Shown piece after piece: positions 16,890 through 25,002 of a stretch of 26,928 bases of DNA. The notes under the pieces are model-generated. The model did no database searches, was not told the origin of the DNA, and saw only the letters and a program-made list of their open reading frames with translations. The position numbers and the translations under genes were made by a program. Origin of the DNA: a virus; IMG/VR virus record IMGVR_UViG_3300025872_000255, positions 1-26,928 of that record. One strand, given 5' to 3'. Numbering within the stretch: the stretch's first letter is position 1; each line of letters begins with the position of its first letter.

Positions 16890-19800
16890 ATGCCGATAAA
16901 AAGTGCGTTCAGAAGATCGATACTGAACTCGCAACCAATTCCGCCAGCCCCATTGCGGCAAACCCCAACATCCATGACCGATTCTGTCGCCTTGAGTGAT
17001 TCACTTATTGCGACATTCGACGGTGGTTTCGCAACAGCAATAACAAGACAGGACTCAGTCACTTCTGACAGCGCTGATGCAATACCGCTGGTTAGAGGAA
17101 TCAAGGACTCTAATCTTGCCACAAGCGTCTCATCTGACCCTGAAAGACCTGAGCTTTTGTCGCTTACGGGGCATTTTAAAGAGCCTGTAGAATCTATTGA
17201 TGAGATTCTGGCTCTTCGTGACTTTGAGGCATCTATCGACGAAGCAGATCTTTCTCTCTTCTATGAGAAGATGCTAGTTGGACAACAGGCGCAAAAGATC
17301 TCAAAAAGGGCTGATGCGGCAAATGCCGCTAGAAGTGAAACAGAGGGTAACGTTTTATCCCTATCAAGAATGACTAATGCAATCGATACCTTTAGAGATA
17401 GCTGCGGTTTCATTAGTAATCAAGATAGAATACACAAGGGAAGCAAGAAATTTCTTGAGGCTTTGCCACTTGTCTACGGAGAGAACCCCACAGACCAGAA
17501 CCTGACGATACAGCGGACACTCACAGGACTCAGCGACATCACAACAAGTTGCAACACCTCCCTTGTGACCCTGTTAGCCTACAGCCTTCTCTACCCAGGA
17601 TCAGTTAAGTTCGAGAAGCCAGAAGTAGGTGATAAGAAACTGCAGGCTTTCGCTGTTCCTGTGGTAACGTCAGACCCAGTCAACCAGCTCTTGGCAGCAA
17701 TATCGGTGATTGACCCCAGCACACCAGAAGGCTTCCTTGAAGCCGAATCTCTACTGCCTCAAGACCCTACGGCAAGGATTGCATTGATAGCCGAGGCTCT
17801 TGCATATGAGCTGTCAATATCCGCGGGAATGTCCAGGCTTGAGATTGCTAGCCTGGCAACTTACATCAAGGAAACTGTCGGTTCAACGACATCGGCAATA
17901 AACGGTCAACCGCCTGCCGGAACGCTTTTGAGCGCGTTCAGAGATGGACAGAACTTACCGCTTGAAATTAATGACACATCGATCAACGGCAGTGATTATA
18001 AGGGAATACTCACCGCTTATGTCGATGGTCCTGTAGGAAGCGGCTCACTTGATTTTACTGCACTTGAAAATGCAGTCAAAGCTGTGACACAATCACTTGG
18101 AAAACTGCTTGAGGATACCGGTAAAATTCGATGCCTTGATGAAGCCTCAGAGTCTTTAACTGCTGCAAACATCATAGCAGAAATGGCAGCGGCTGTTTGT
18201 GAAGGCACTTCAACACTTGGGCTAAGTGTTGATACGGCGAGGTCATCACTGCAGATTGCACAATTGCTTCTCTTCAAGGAAATTGCGACAACTGCGTCAA
18301 CAGGAGCAATCCTGGAAGCGAGATTCCGGACATTCAGCTCCCTGATAACGACATCAAGCGAGACAGTACAAACAGAAACATCAGCAAGTGCATCATCGGA
18401 CACTAAGACTGCCTCAACTTCAAAGAGTGAGTCATCAAAAACTTCAAACCAGCAATCATCAAAGTCTTTGAAAGTCACCGTTGATGGTGCTGTCACCAAC
18501 GTTAAGGTTGAAGATACGACAGAAAGTAAAGTACAGGCAATGTCGCCTGGGAGGGTTGCTCCAAGCACGCTTTCATCTTTGACGACAAGCGGCTCAAAGC
18601 TCTCATCCAGCAGGTCCGCGGGAATCGGAAATGCAAGGGGAACGAGCTCTGGAAAATCAGCGGGAACTGCAGAGCAGACTGCTTCAAAGAATCAAACTTC
18701 GTCAAAGACTTCAAGTGGAAGTAGCAGCGGAACATCAACTGTCGAAAGTGTACAAGAAAATAGCGACCTTGAAAGCTTGATATACAAGACATTCACAGGC
18801 AAAGGCGGATCTGGTCACATAACAGCAAACTACAACTCCAGCTTTGAGATAACCGGAGAAGAGCTTATTGTGAGCCAGCAGTCATCTGTGAAAAATGACG
18901 AGTTCACAAGAGCAGGCCTAACGTTCTCATCGATGGGAATCTTAGGGTCAAAGGATCTTCTTCGTCGTTTCTTGATGGGTGATAACATTGATGTCATTAG
19001 CGTTGTAAGTCAAGCAGCCAACACTGTGACATCACCTACGCCCCCACCGACAGCTAAAGAGGCACCAGCATCTTCAAATCGCACTAAGAAGTCACCTCAT
19101 GGAATTCTGTCGATGCTTGAAAAGTACACTTCAAGTGGAAAAACTACAGCAACAGGTTTGCCAGGTGTAAGTTCTCCCATTTCGAAGAGAAGTTCACCAA
19201 CGTCAGGTATAAAGTCAAGAACGTCAAAATGGCAGTCAAATGCCAACAGTGTCACTTATGCAGCCAGTACGGCATCACCAAGACTTGAAAATATCCTCGG
19301 AATCAGGTCAAACTCTACAAACCTAACCCCGGCAAAAGAATCATCAAACGTTCCAAAGAAGTACGCTGTAGGCAAGATTACGATCAAGGAAGATGATAAC
19401 GATGTTATCGAAATTGTCGGTAATGTTAGTAAACAAGCAGCTCAAACCTTTAGGGGCAGAGACCTAGTCGCAAGGCAGGCCGTTCCAAGCGAACAGGCTG
19501 CAAACGTAAGCCCAGAGTACACTGCTTTCCTCGAACTATTCCCGGCACTCAGCCAATCAGAATCACAGACATCATTCAAGTTTGCAATGCAAAGCCTTCG
19601 TGACAGTCTTAAAAATGAAAGCGATGCAGGGCAAAGCCTCCTCTCAGGCGAGTTTAGAAAGGTCGTTGACACAATTTTTTCTAACACTTCAAACATTGCA
19701 GGTAAACCAGGTCTTGTTGATAGTTCCACGCTAAACTACTCGCTCAGCAGGCAAACTATAGAGTTCCTCTGTTTCAGTATGTTTAGCAGCATGTGTTCAT

Positions 19801-21242
19801 TCATGCCATCTGTCACAGGAACAAGCATTACATCTGCTGGAAGGTCTGACTTTGATGTTTCAATTGACTATGACAGGAGTGCAATGCTTCGACTCTGGAA
19901 CTCTATGAACGGAGTTGCAGAGCACAAAGGGAAGATATCTGAACTTCCACAGAAGGTAACTGACAGTCCTGAATTTTCGCTTCTAATCAACTGTATGCGA
20001 TATGCGAACAAGGTCACTGAGACCCTAAAGATTCGTTATGCTGTAATGCAGAACTTTGTGAGCACTTACTCAACGTCAACATCGACCCTAGTTTCAACTA
20101 TGAAAGATCCTTCGCTTCTTGAGCTTGTCACTAAGCTTAGAAAGTCAGGACAAGAATCTATACTGCAAGAAATCACTCAAGAAACCGTTAGCTACGCACA
20201 GCTGAGCCTTGCCATGATTAGGGGTCCACTGTCACTTGACAGAACTTCAAGGATGACAAGAATTGCAAAGAACATCACATCACTTCTGCATCGCAACTTT
20301 AGTGTGCAGGAAAGTTCTGACTCCCTTGTTGCGTGCGTTGGATTGCCAGCAAAAACCATTGAGTTTCTAAGAAGAAGCCAACCGTCAGCGGGTATCAAGA
20401 CGGGACTCAGCGAGTACATTGAGATTACTTTCTCGAAACAGGATATCCAGTTTCCCGATCTTGTGTTGAGAAACACGGTGTTCAGGTTTTGTCCTCGCCT
20501 TGAAGTCGTTCCAAACTTTACGAGTTATACGAATATCAGGGACGCAATGAGAGACTTCTTGTACCTTTGTCACGATGGAAGCGGTTGGGTAACAAAGGAT
20601 GTTAACGAAGCAATCACATTCGTGAGTGAAGTAACGGGCCTTGAGAGGATCTCAGCATATGTCATTGTCGTTAACCACGCAATAGATGCAATATGCAGGA
20701 TTGCAAGTTACGCAAGTGGAACTGCGGGCCTCTATGAGATGTCAAACCCACAGGGTTCCAGTGTCATGTCAACGGCAGGTGCAGAGCTTGCTCTAGAAGA
20801 AATGAGAAACAATTCTGTCATGAAAGTTGCAATGGGTAATCTTCTGCCAGGCAACTTCATGCAGCAAGTCCCGGGCGGCTATAGGTTCATGAGATTTTCT
20901 GAGCTTGATGGTCGAGCGGCAGTTGCAACGGATCAGTCGAGGCATCGATTGTTAGGCAGTATCCTTTCTGATCCGATCTTCACATACGAGAATGGGTATA
21001 CTGTTTCTAGATGTTTCACACCCTTTGAAAGGGTCTACAATTGTGTAATTGATCCTGACGAATTCATGATAGACAAGTCCCGAACACAGTCCACGGTTAG
21101 TGGAAGAACTGCATATGACAAAGTCGTAGCCGACGGCTTAGTTGACGTTTATAGCGATGTTGCAGTATTCAGGGACACTTCATCAAACTCTTTGTTTGAC
21201 GGCTCGGCATATGCAGTAAAAGTGGAGCTCATAACAGAATGA
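16890..21242 (+). CDS. Giant virion structural protein with two Ser/Thr-rich linkers (1450 aa)
   Basis: The largest gene in the window and not recognisable by family. Residues 1-485 are mostly helical and Ala/Leu/Ser-rich (for example QLLAAISVIDPSTPEGFLEA and IAEALAYELSISAG). Residues about 490-630 are a low-complexity Ser/Thr/Lys run. A short ordered island follows (about 630-700; SSFEITGEELIVSQQSSVKN, SKDLLRRFLMGDNIDVIS). A second Ser/Thr/Pro-rich linker runs from about 713 to 820. The C-terminal 620 residues look alpha-helical with a conserved-looking FTPFERVYNCVIDPDEF near 1375. No signal peptide, hydrophobic segment or metal motif. The size and modular design suggest a long virion component. 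A tape measure is possible but is not supported by long heptad coiled coils. ATG 16890 has AAGGTG 4 nt upstream; the 3' end overlaps the next gene by 4 nt. Confidence 0.72.
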   Translation: MPIKSAFRRSILNSQPIPPAPLRQTPTSMTDSVALSDSLIATFDGGFATAITRQDSVTSDSADAIPLVRGIKDSNLATSVSSDPERPELLSLTGHFKEPVESIDEILALRDFEASIDEADLSLFYEKMLVGQQAQKISKRADAANAARSETEGNVLSLSRMTNAIDTFRDSCGFISNQDRIHKGSKKFLEALPLVYGENPTDQNLTIQRTLTGLSDITTSCNTSLVTLLAYSLLYPGSVKFEKPEVGDKKLQAFAVPVVTSDPVNQLLAAISVIDPSTPEGFLEAESLLPQDPTARIALIAEALAYELSISAGMSRLEIASLATYIKETVGSTTSAINGQPPAGTLLSAFRDGQNLPLEINDTSINGSDYKGILTAYVDGPVGSGSLDFTALENAVKAVTQSLGKLLEDTGKIRCLDEASESLTAANIIAEMAAAVCEGTSTLGLSVDTARSSLQIAQLLLFKEIATTASTGAILEARFRTFSSLITTSSETVQTETSASASSDTKTASTSKSESSKTSNQQSSKSLKVTVDGAVTNVKVEDTTESKVQAMSPGRVAPSTLSSLTTSGSKLSSSRSAGIGNARGTSSGKSAGTAEQTASKNQTSSKTSSGSSSGTSTVESVQENSDLESLIYKTFTGKGGSGHITANYNSSFEITGEELIVSQQSSVKNDEFTRAGLTFSSMGILGSKDLLRRFLMGDNIDVISVVSQAANTVTSPTPPPTAKEAPASSNRTKKSPHGILSMLEKYTSSGKTTATGLPGVSSPISKRSSPTSGIKSRTSKWQSNANSVTYAASTASPRLENILGIRSNSTNLTPAKESSNVPKKYAVGKITIKEDDNDVIEIVGNVSKQAAQTFRGRDLVARQAVPSEQAANVSPEYTAFLELFPALSQSESQTSFKFAMQSLRDSLKNESDAGQSLLSGEFRKVVDTIFSNTSNIAGKPGLVDSSTLNYSLSRQTIEFLCFSMFSSMCSFMPSVTGTSITSAGRSDFDVSIDYDRSAMLRLWNSMNGVAEHKGKISELPQKVTDSPEFSLLINCMRYANKVTETLKIRYAVMQNFVSTYSTSTSTLVSTMKDPSLLELVTKLRKSGQESILQEITQETVSYAQLSLAMIRGPLSLDRTSRMTRIAKNITSLLHRNFSVQESSDSLVACVGLPAKTIEFLRRSQPSAGIKTGLSEYIEITFSKQDIQFPDLVLRNTVFRFCPRLEVVPNFTSYTNIRDAMRDFLYLCHDGSGWVTKDVNEAITFVSEVTGLERISAYVIVVNHAIDAICRIASYASGTAGLYEMSNPQGSSVMSTAGAELALEEMRNNSVMKVAMGNLLPGNFMQQVPGGYRFMRFSELDGRAAVATDQSRHRLLGSILSDPIFTYENGYTVSRCFTPFERVYNCVIDPDEFMIDKSRTQSTVSGRTAYDKVVADGLVDVYSDVAVFRDTSSNSLFDGSAYAVKVELITE

Positions 21243-22960
21243 AGGCGTCAACATTCACATCAAACGTTCTCTCAAGGATATCGCTTGAAAAACCAGTGAT
21301 AACTGAGGGTAAGTTCACGTATGGCTACTTCACTCCGGACGAAGCTGTGACGGAGGGACCTGTGCCGGGTACACAGCTGACGAGAGAAAACTCAAGAACT
21401 CAACTACTGCTGTCACCCAGGCGGAACACAATTGCGATCATGCCTACGAGTTCAAAACGAACATCGTTAAGCAGTGAAAAAGCTGTTTCTCTAGTAAAAG
21501 AGAACATCAACAAGCTGTACTCTTCTGAGGACATTGGGAATACTGGCGCTACTACAATTGCGTCCCAAGACACGAATGTCCTTGACAGGGCATATCAGCT
21601 GATACTCAGAGCCGCTGAGTCGCGTGAGATAGAGGGAAACTTTACCGACATAGCGGCAGACCTCGGCTTATCACTACCAGACAGTGTTGACAAATCGCTC
21701 CTACAGGAACTTGGAGTCAGATATGCAAGCGCTGGCGCCCAATTCGCAGTAGATAGAAACAGGATAGAGTCAGGAAAGTTCGGTCAAGCAAGAAGCTTTA
21801 CAAGCACGACTGTTGTCGCAGACAAGTTTGCCCTTGACATCGTTTTGAATACTCCACAAGCTTCACCAGGTGCAAGTGAGGCACTGCAGGAGGTCAGAAA
21901 TGATGTAGCGGCAGTGCAGTCTATTGCAAGGCAAGAGAACCAGCAGATAAGCTCAAATGATTACATCACGGTTGTAGATCCCGTAAGTGTCAAAGCAGGA
22001 AGTGCAAAAACTTTCGACTATGACATAAGTGCCCTGGCAAACGTAGTCTATCGTAAGGAGCACAGGGCGAATGGGATTACAAGCACAAAGTTGCTGTCTG
22101 TCATACCTGTTGACTCTCAAAACTTCACTGACTTTCAGGTAATGTATGGAACTCAGTATCACTACTGGATCCACACAGTGTACGTGATGAGAACCTCTGC
22201 CATCACTGCAAATACAGGTCAAGTCGTGACAGTCGACATTCTACTGCAGTCAGAGCCAAGTAACACAATCTCAATTCATTCTTCTGAGACAGTCCCGCCA
22301 CCTCCACCGGCGGATATTGCAATAAGATGGGACTATTATGAGAGAAAACCTGTCGTCACATGGTCATTTCCACCAAACCCACAGCGCGACATAAAGTACT
22401 TTCAAGTATTCAAAAGGGCTAGTGTTAATGAGCCATTTGAGCTACAGGTCGAGTACGACTTTAATGACAGCCTTGTGAAACCCAAGCGCTACGAATCGAT
22501 TGAGCCGACAAATACGAAACCAGTTGACACACCTGTGCTATCTTTTGTTGATGCTAACTTCAAGAAGGAAAGCACTGCAATATACGCTGTTGCATGTGTA
22601 GATGCGAGAGGACTTGTATCGAACTACTCGGCCCAAATTGAGGCTTCCTTTGACAAGATCAGGAATAGACTGTCAACAAAGTATGTGTCACCTGGCAATG
22701 CACCAAGGCCTTACCCAAACGTCTTCTTGCGTGGTGATCTCTTTCTTGATTCAATCGTGACTAAGAACAAAAGAAGAATCAAGGCTTACTTTGATCCTGA
22801 GTACCTGAAGCTTGTTGACAGGTTTGGCAATGACATGAAACTATTCGGAACTGTCGATGATGGAACCAGTTACAAGATCTCTGTCATTGATACTGATCGT
22901 GCTGAGGACCTTGTGGTCGATATGAGCATCACGGATTTACTTCGCACGAAAGCTGATTGA
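21239..22960 (+). CDS. Virion protein with C-terminal fibronectin-III-like domain (573 aa)
   Basis: This 573-aa protein has an N-terminal 330 residues of mixed, partly helical sequence (SSEKAVSLVKENINKLYSSE; ASEALQEVRNDVAAVQSIAR). A polyproline hinge follows (VPPPPPADI, about 352-360) and then a fibronectin-III-like domain (about 355-475) with PVVTWSFPPNPQRDIKYFQV and, further on, STAIYAVACVDARGLVSNYS, the Y-x-V-x-A-x-D-x-x-G-x-x-S signature of an FN3 F-G region. The last 100 residues form an additional beta-rich cap (PYPNVFLRGDLFLDS). Its FN3 module resembles the C-terminal one in the 774-aa protein two genes upstream. ATG 21239 lies in an ATGA overlap with the 1450-aa gene. It ends at 22960, where the tightly overlapped gene run breaks. 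Role inferred as a tail-surface or baseplate structural protein. Confidence 0.68.
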   Translation: MKASTFTSNVLSRISLEKPVITEGKFTYGYFTPDEAVTEGPVPGTQLTRENSRTQLLLSPRRNTIAIMPTSSKRTSLSSEKAVSLVKENINKLYSSEDIGNTGATTIASQDTNVLDRAYQLILRAAESREIEGNFTDIAADLGLSLPDSVDKSLLQELGVRYASAGAQFAVDRNRIESGKFGQARSFTSTTVVADKFALDIVLNTPQASPGASEALQEVRNDVAAVQSIARQENQQISSNDYITVVDPVSVKAGSAKTFDYDISALANVVYRKEHRANGITSTKLLSVIPVDSQNFTDFQVMYGTQYHYWIHTVYVMRTSAITANTGQVVTVDILLQSEPSNTISIHSSETVPPPPPADIAIRWDYYERKPVVTWSFPPNPQRDIKYFQVFKRASVNEPFELQVEYDFNDSLVKPKRYESIEPTNTKPVDTPVLSFVDANFKKESTAIYAVACVDARGLVSNYSAQIEASFDKIRNRLSTKYVSPGNAPRPYPNVFLRGDLFLDSIVTKNKRRIKAYFDPEYLKLVDRFGNDMKLFGTVDDGTSYKISVIDTDRAEDLVVDMSITDLLRTKAD

Positions 22961-22987
22961 TACTTACGAAGGTAGTAGGATTCCAAC
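22961..22987 (+). promoter_or_regulatory. 27-nt intergenic gap with Shine-Dalgarno AGGA at 22977-22980
   Basis: This is the largest gap in the window and ends the run of overlapping genes. AGGA, within the purine-rich GGTAGTAGGA, lies 7 nt before ATG 22988 and is a good ribosome binding site. I see no convincing -10/-35 or T4-late-type promoter and no intrinsic terminator in it. Confidence 0.5.
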
Positions 22988-23698
22988 ATGGGTTTTCTTG
23001 ACCATTCAACTTCTAACATTATCGTCGACGCAGTTCTAACTGACATCGGCAGACAGTTCCTCGCAAGGAATGACGGCAGTTTCTCAATCGTCAAGTTTGC
23101 TCTTGCAGACGATGAGATAGACTACACGATGATTCAAAAGTACGGTAGAATCGTCGGTAAGGAAAAGATCGAGAAGAACACACCGATCTTTGAAGCACAG
23201 ACGATCGCAGGTCTTGCACTAAAGTATCGCTGCGTGTCAATCTCCAATCCGAACCTTACCAAGATGTCAAGCATGACAATTACAGGTGAGGGACTTGATT
23301 CAAGTGGCACGACCCTGTCTATGACTGCGAGCTCCACGACTTCTTCAAGACTTCTGACATTCACGCAATCCGTGGTTGGCGAGAACCTTGTAGATGTTGA
23401 GCTTCGTGACCAGCAGTTCCTTGTCAAGGTTCCAAACAACTTTGTACAGATTGCAGGTGCAGCTCCGGACTATGTCGATGTCGACAACGTCGCATACTAC
23501 ACACTTCTTAGAAGTCCAACGACAACAGCCGCAGGTGGATCGGTGCTATCCTTCACGCTTGTTCTCAAGTCGATTACGGACACACAGTTCAGCGTCTTTG
23601 GCACGTCATCTGACAAGACTATCATCAAGGCGGTAGCTTCGGTCACAGGCATGCAATCAGGCGCAGTGAAGGACTTCAACATCACAATCTCCAAGTGA
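22988..23698 (+). CDS. Virion structural protein with LD-x-DA-T-x-GRQ N-terminus, strongly biased codons (236 aa)
   Basis: This 236-aa protein begins GFLDHSTSNIIVDAVLTDIG, then RQFLARNDGSFSIVKFALAD and DEIDYT. It shares this N-terminal module with the 298-aa protein at 13671. The remainder (about 75-236) is beta-rich with many Thr and Ser, including GKEKIEKNTPIFEAQTIAGL and a C-terminal AVKDFNITISK. I know such openings from large-phage structural proteins; no function is established that I can name. All 13 lysines are encoded by AAG and none by AAA, unlike the genes upstream (15:15 in the ASH protein). This suggests high expression and therefore many copies per virion. It has its own ribosome binding site and is not overlapped by its neighbour. 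A tube-like, sheath-associated or decoration role is possible but unproven. Confidence 0.7.
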   Translation: MGFLDHSTSNIIVDAVLTDIGRQFLARNDGSFSIVKFALADDEIDYTMIQKYGRIVGKEKIEKNTPIFEAQTIAGLALKYRCVSISNPNLTKMSSMTITGEGLDSSGTTLSMTASSTTSSRLLTFTQSVVGENLVDVELRDQQFLVKVPNNFVQIAGAAPDYVDVDNVAYYTLLRSPTTTAAGGSVLSFTLVLKSITDTQFSVFGTSSDKTIIKAVASVTGMQSGAVKDFNITISK

Positions 23699-23705
23699 GA
23701 GGAAA

Positions 23706-24977
23706 ATGGCTACTTTCAAGGAAATAACTGCGGCCGACATACAGACAACACGTACGGCCCTTAACCAGCTTATTGATGTCGTCCAGAACGACATATCTGG
23801 CTCCGCCTCTCGCAGGGGATATGCAGTATTTGTGACGTCCTCAACCGGAATCACGACTCTTTACTCTGTAACATCTTCGCTATTCCAGACTGTCTACGAT
23901 CAAGATTACACACTGCAGACCGCAAACGCAATATTCGACATGACTGTTGGATTGTATGCGTCAGGTGGAACGGTGACGTCAGCCTCTGCAGGTGTGGATA
24001 CTTCTGGGAAGTTGTTGTTCAGCTCCAACTCTCTCATGATGAGGGAGAAGGTTGACATGTATCGTTTGCATGCAGGAAAACTTCTTGGCGACTCAGACTC
24101 ATCCTTCTTTGCGCCTTTCGACTCAACAAGCGTAAGTGACAGAATTGATGAGGCGATCTTCCTTGACTTCAAACGTCTCTTTACACGTGACAGAATCAAG
24201 CGTGAGACGTTTGCAATGCGTTTCTACACAAGCGGTGTTCTCGACGGATCGCAGAAGGTCACGCCGTTTGAAGCTTCAATAACCAACGGTTTCACAGGAT
24301 CAAACCTAACTAAGACGTCTGTCTCAGGGTCTGCTATCTTTACTGACGTCGGTGCAGCCGTGAACAGGCGCGCAACTTTCGGTGGAGACGTAGGTGACAT
24401 CGTCAACTCCGCAGATTCTACTAACAAGGTTGGCCTCCTCTTCTATGAGGCAGGGATAGCTGTTCTCGATGCGAAGAAGGTGATGTGGGGGCAGCAACAT
24501 GTGTCTGGTGTAATCTCGGCGGTGACAAGCAGCATCTTTGGTGATGCGCAGGTGAACTCTACAGTCATCGGTTCAAACTTCAACCAGTGCAATGTTAGTG
24601 CATCATTCATTCCTGACTTCTTCGTTTCTGCTTCGATCGATGACATTGTTGACCACATAGCCTCAGCAAGATTCCAATCAGGCTCATTCACAGCAGTCAC
24701 ATTCCAGAACCAGACGAACATAAACTCTACACTTCTCTTCTGTAGGGCGTCGGCAGATGAGTTCAACTACTCAACAAACCCAACTTTCACGGATGAGGGT
24801 GGCAACATCACGGTCATTGAAAGCGGTCAGGAAGACTCACAGAGGACATTCACATTCCCAACGACGGTCGGACTGTACGATGCAAACAACAACCTTCTTG
24901 CGGTTGCAAAGTTCTCAAGACCCATCGAAAAGAGTGACGAGAGGGACCTCACGGTACGGGTCAGGCTGGACTTCTAA
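23706..24977 (+). CDS. Conserved-looking phage structural protein (423 aa), biased codons
   Basis: This 423-aa protein starts with a helical region (FKEITAADIQTTRTALNQLI) and then LYSVTSSLFQTVYDQDYTLQ with TANAIFDMTVGLY. The C-terminus is distinctive: RASADEFNYSTNPTFTDEGG, then QRTFTFPTTVGLYDANNNLL and AVAKFSRPIEKSDERDLTVR ending VRLDF. I recall this C-terminal pattern from structural proteins of large marine phages, without an assigned role. The middle is Ser/Thr/Val-rich. Lysine is AAG 11 times and AAA twice, continuing the codon skew of the preceding gene, so it is probably abundant. A purine-rich GAGAGGA (23697-23703) precedes the ATG by 2 nt, and the previous stop is 7 nt away. Capsid, neck or tail-surface assignment cannot be made from sequence alone. 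Confidence 0.72.
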   Translation: MATFKEITAADIQTTRTALNQLIDVVQNDISGSASRRGYAVFVTSSTGITTLYSVTSSLFQTVYDQDYTLQTANAIFDMTVGLYASGGTVTSASAGVDTSGKLLFSSNSLMMREKVDMYRLHAGKLLGDSDSSFFAPFDSTSVSDRIDEAIFLDFKRLFTRDRIKRETFAMRFYTSGVLDGSQKVTPFEASITNGFTGSNLTKTSVSGSAIFTDVGAAVNRRATFGGDVGDIVNSADSTNKVGLLFYEAGIAVLDAKKVMWGQQHVSGVISAVTSSIFGDAQVNSTVIGSNFNQCNVSASFIPDFFVSASIDDIVDHIASARFQSGSFTAVTFQNQTNINSTLLFCRASADEFNYSTNPTFTDEGGNITVIESGQEDSQRTFTFPTTVGLYDANNNLLAVAKFSRPIEKSDERDLTVRVRLDF

Positions 24978-24990
24978 TGCCACGGCCTTT

Positions 24991-24995
24991 GGAGG
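24991..24995 (+). promoter_or_regulatory. Shine-Dalgarno GGAGG for the final LamG gene
   Basis: GGAGG lies 7 nt upstream of ATG 25003 within the 25-nt gap after the 423-aa gene. It is an ideal ribosome binding site and fixes the start of a gene that otherwise has no stop in the window. Confidence 0.75.
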
Positions 24996-25002
24996 CTGAC
25001 CC

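Noticed and set aside
16499-17122. 207-codon open frame on the minus strand across a gene junction
   Set aside because: It overlaps the ends of two convincing + strand genes, has no recognisable domain, and every supported gene here is on the + strand.
18017-18568. 183-codon open frame on the minus strand over the Ser/Thr-rich linker region
   Set aside because: Its length follows from the repetitive Ser/Thr codon composition of the gene opposite; no ribosome binding site or family signal supports it.
16890-21242. Calling the 1450-aa protein the tail tape measure protein
   Set aside because: Length fits, but there are no long heptad coiled coils or membrane-like segments, and two extended Ser/Thr linkers are atypical. 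Left as unassigned.
22961-22977. Possible small hairpin TACTTAC-GAAG-GTAGTA in the intergenic gap
   Set aside because: Only about six pairs with a bulge, no T-tract, and it overlaps the ribosome binding site; too weak to call a terminator or riboswitch.
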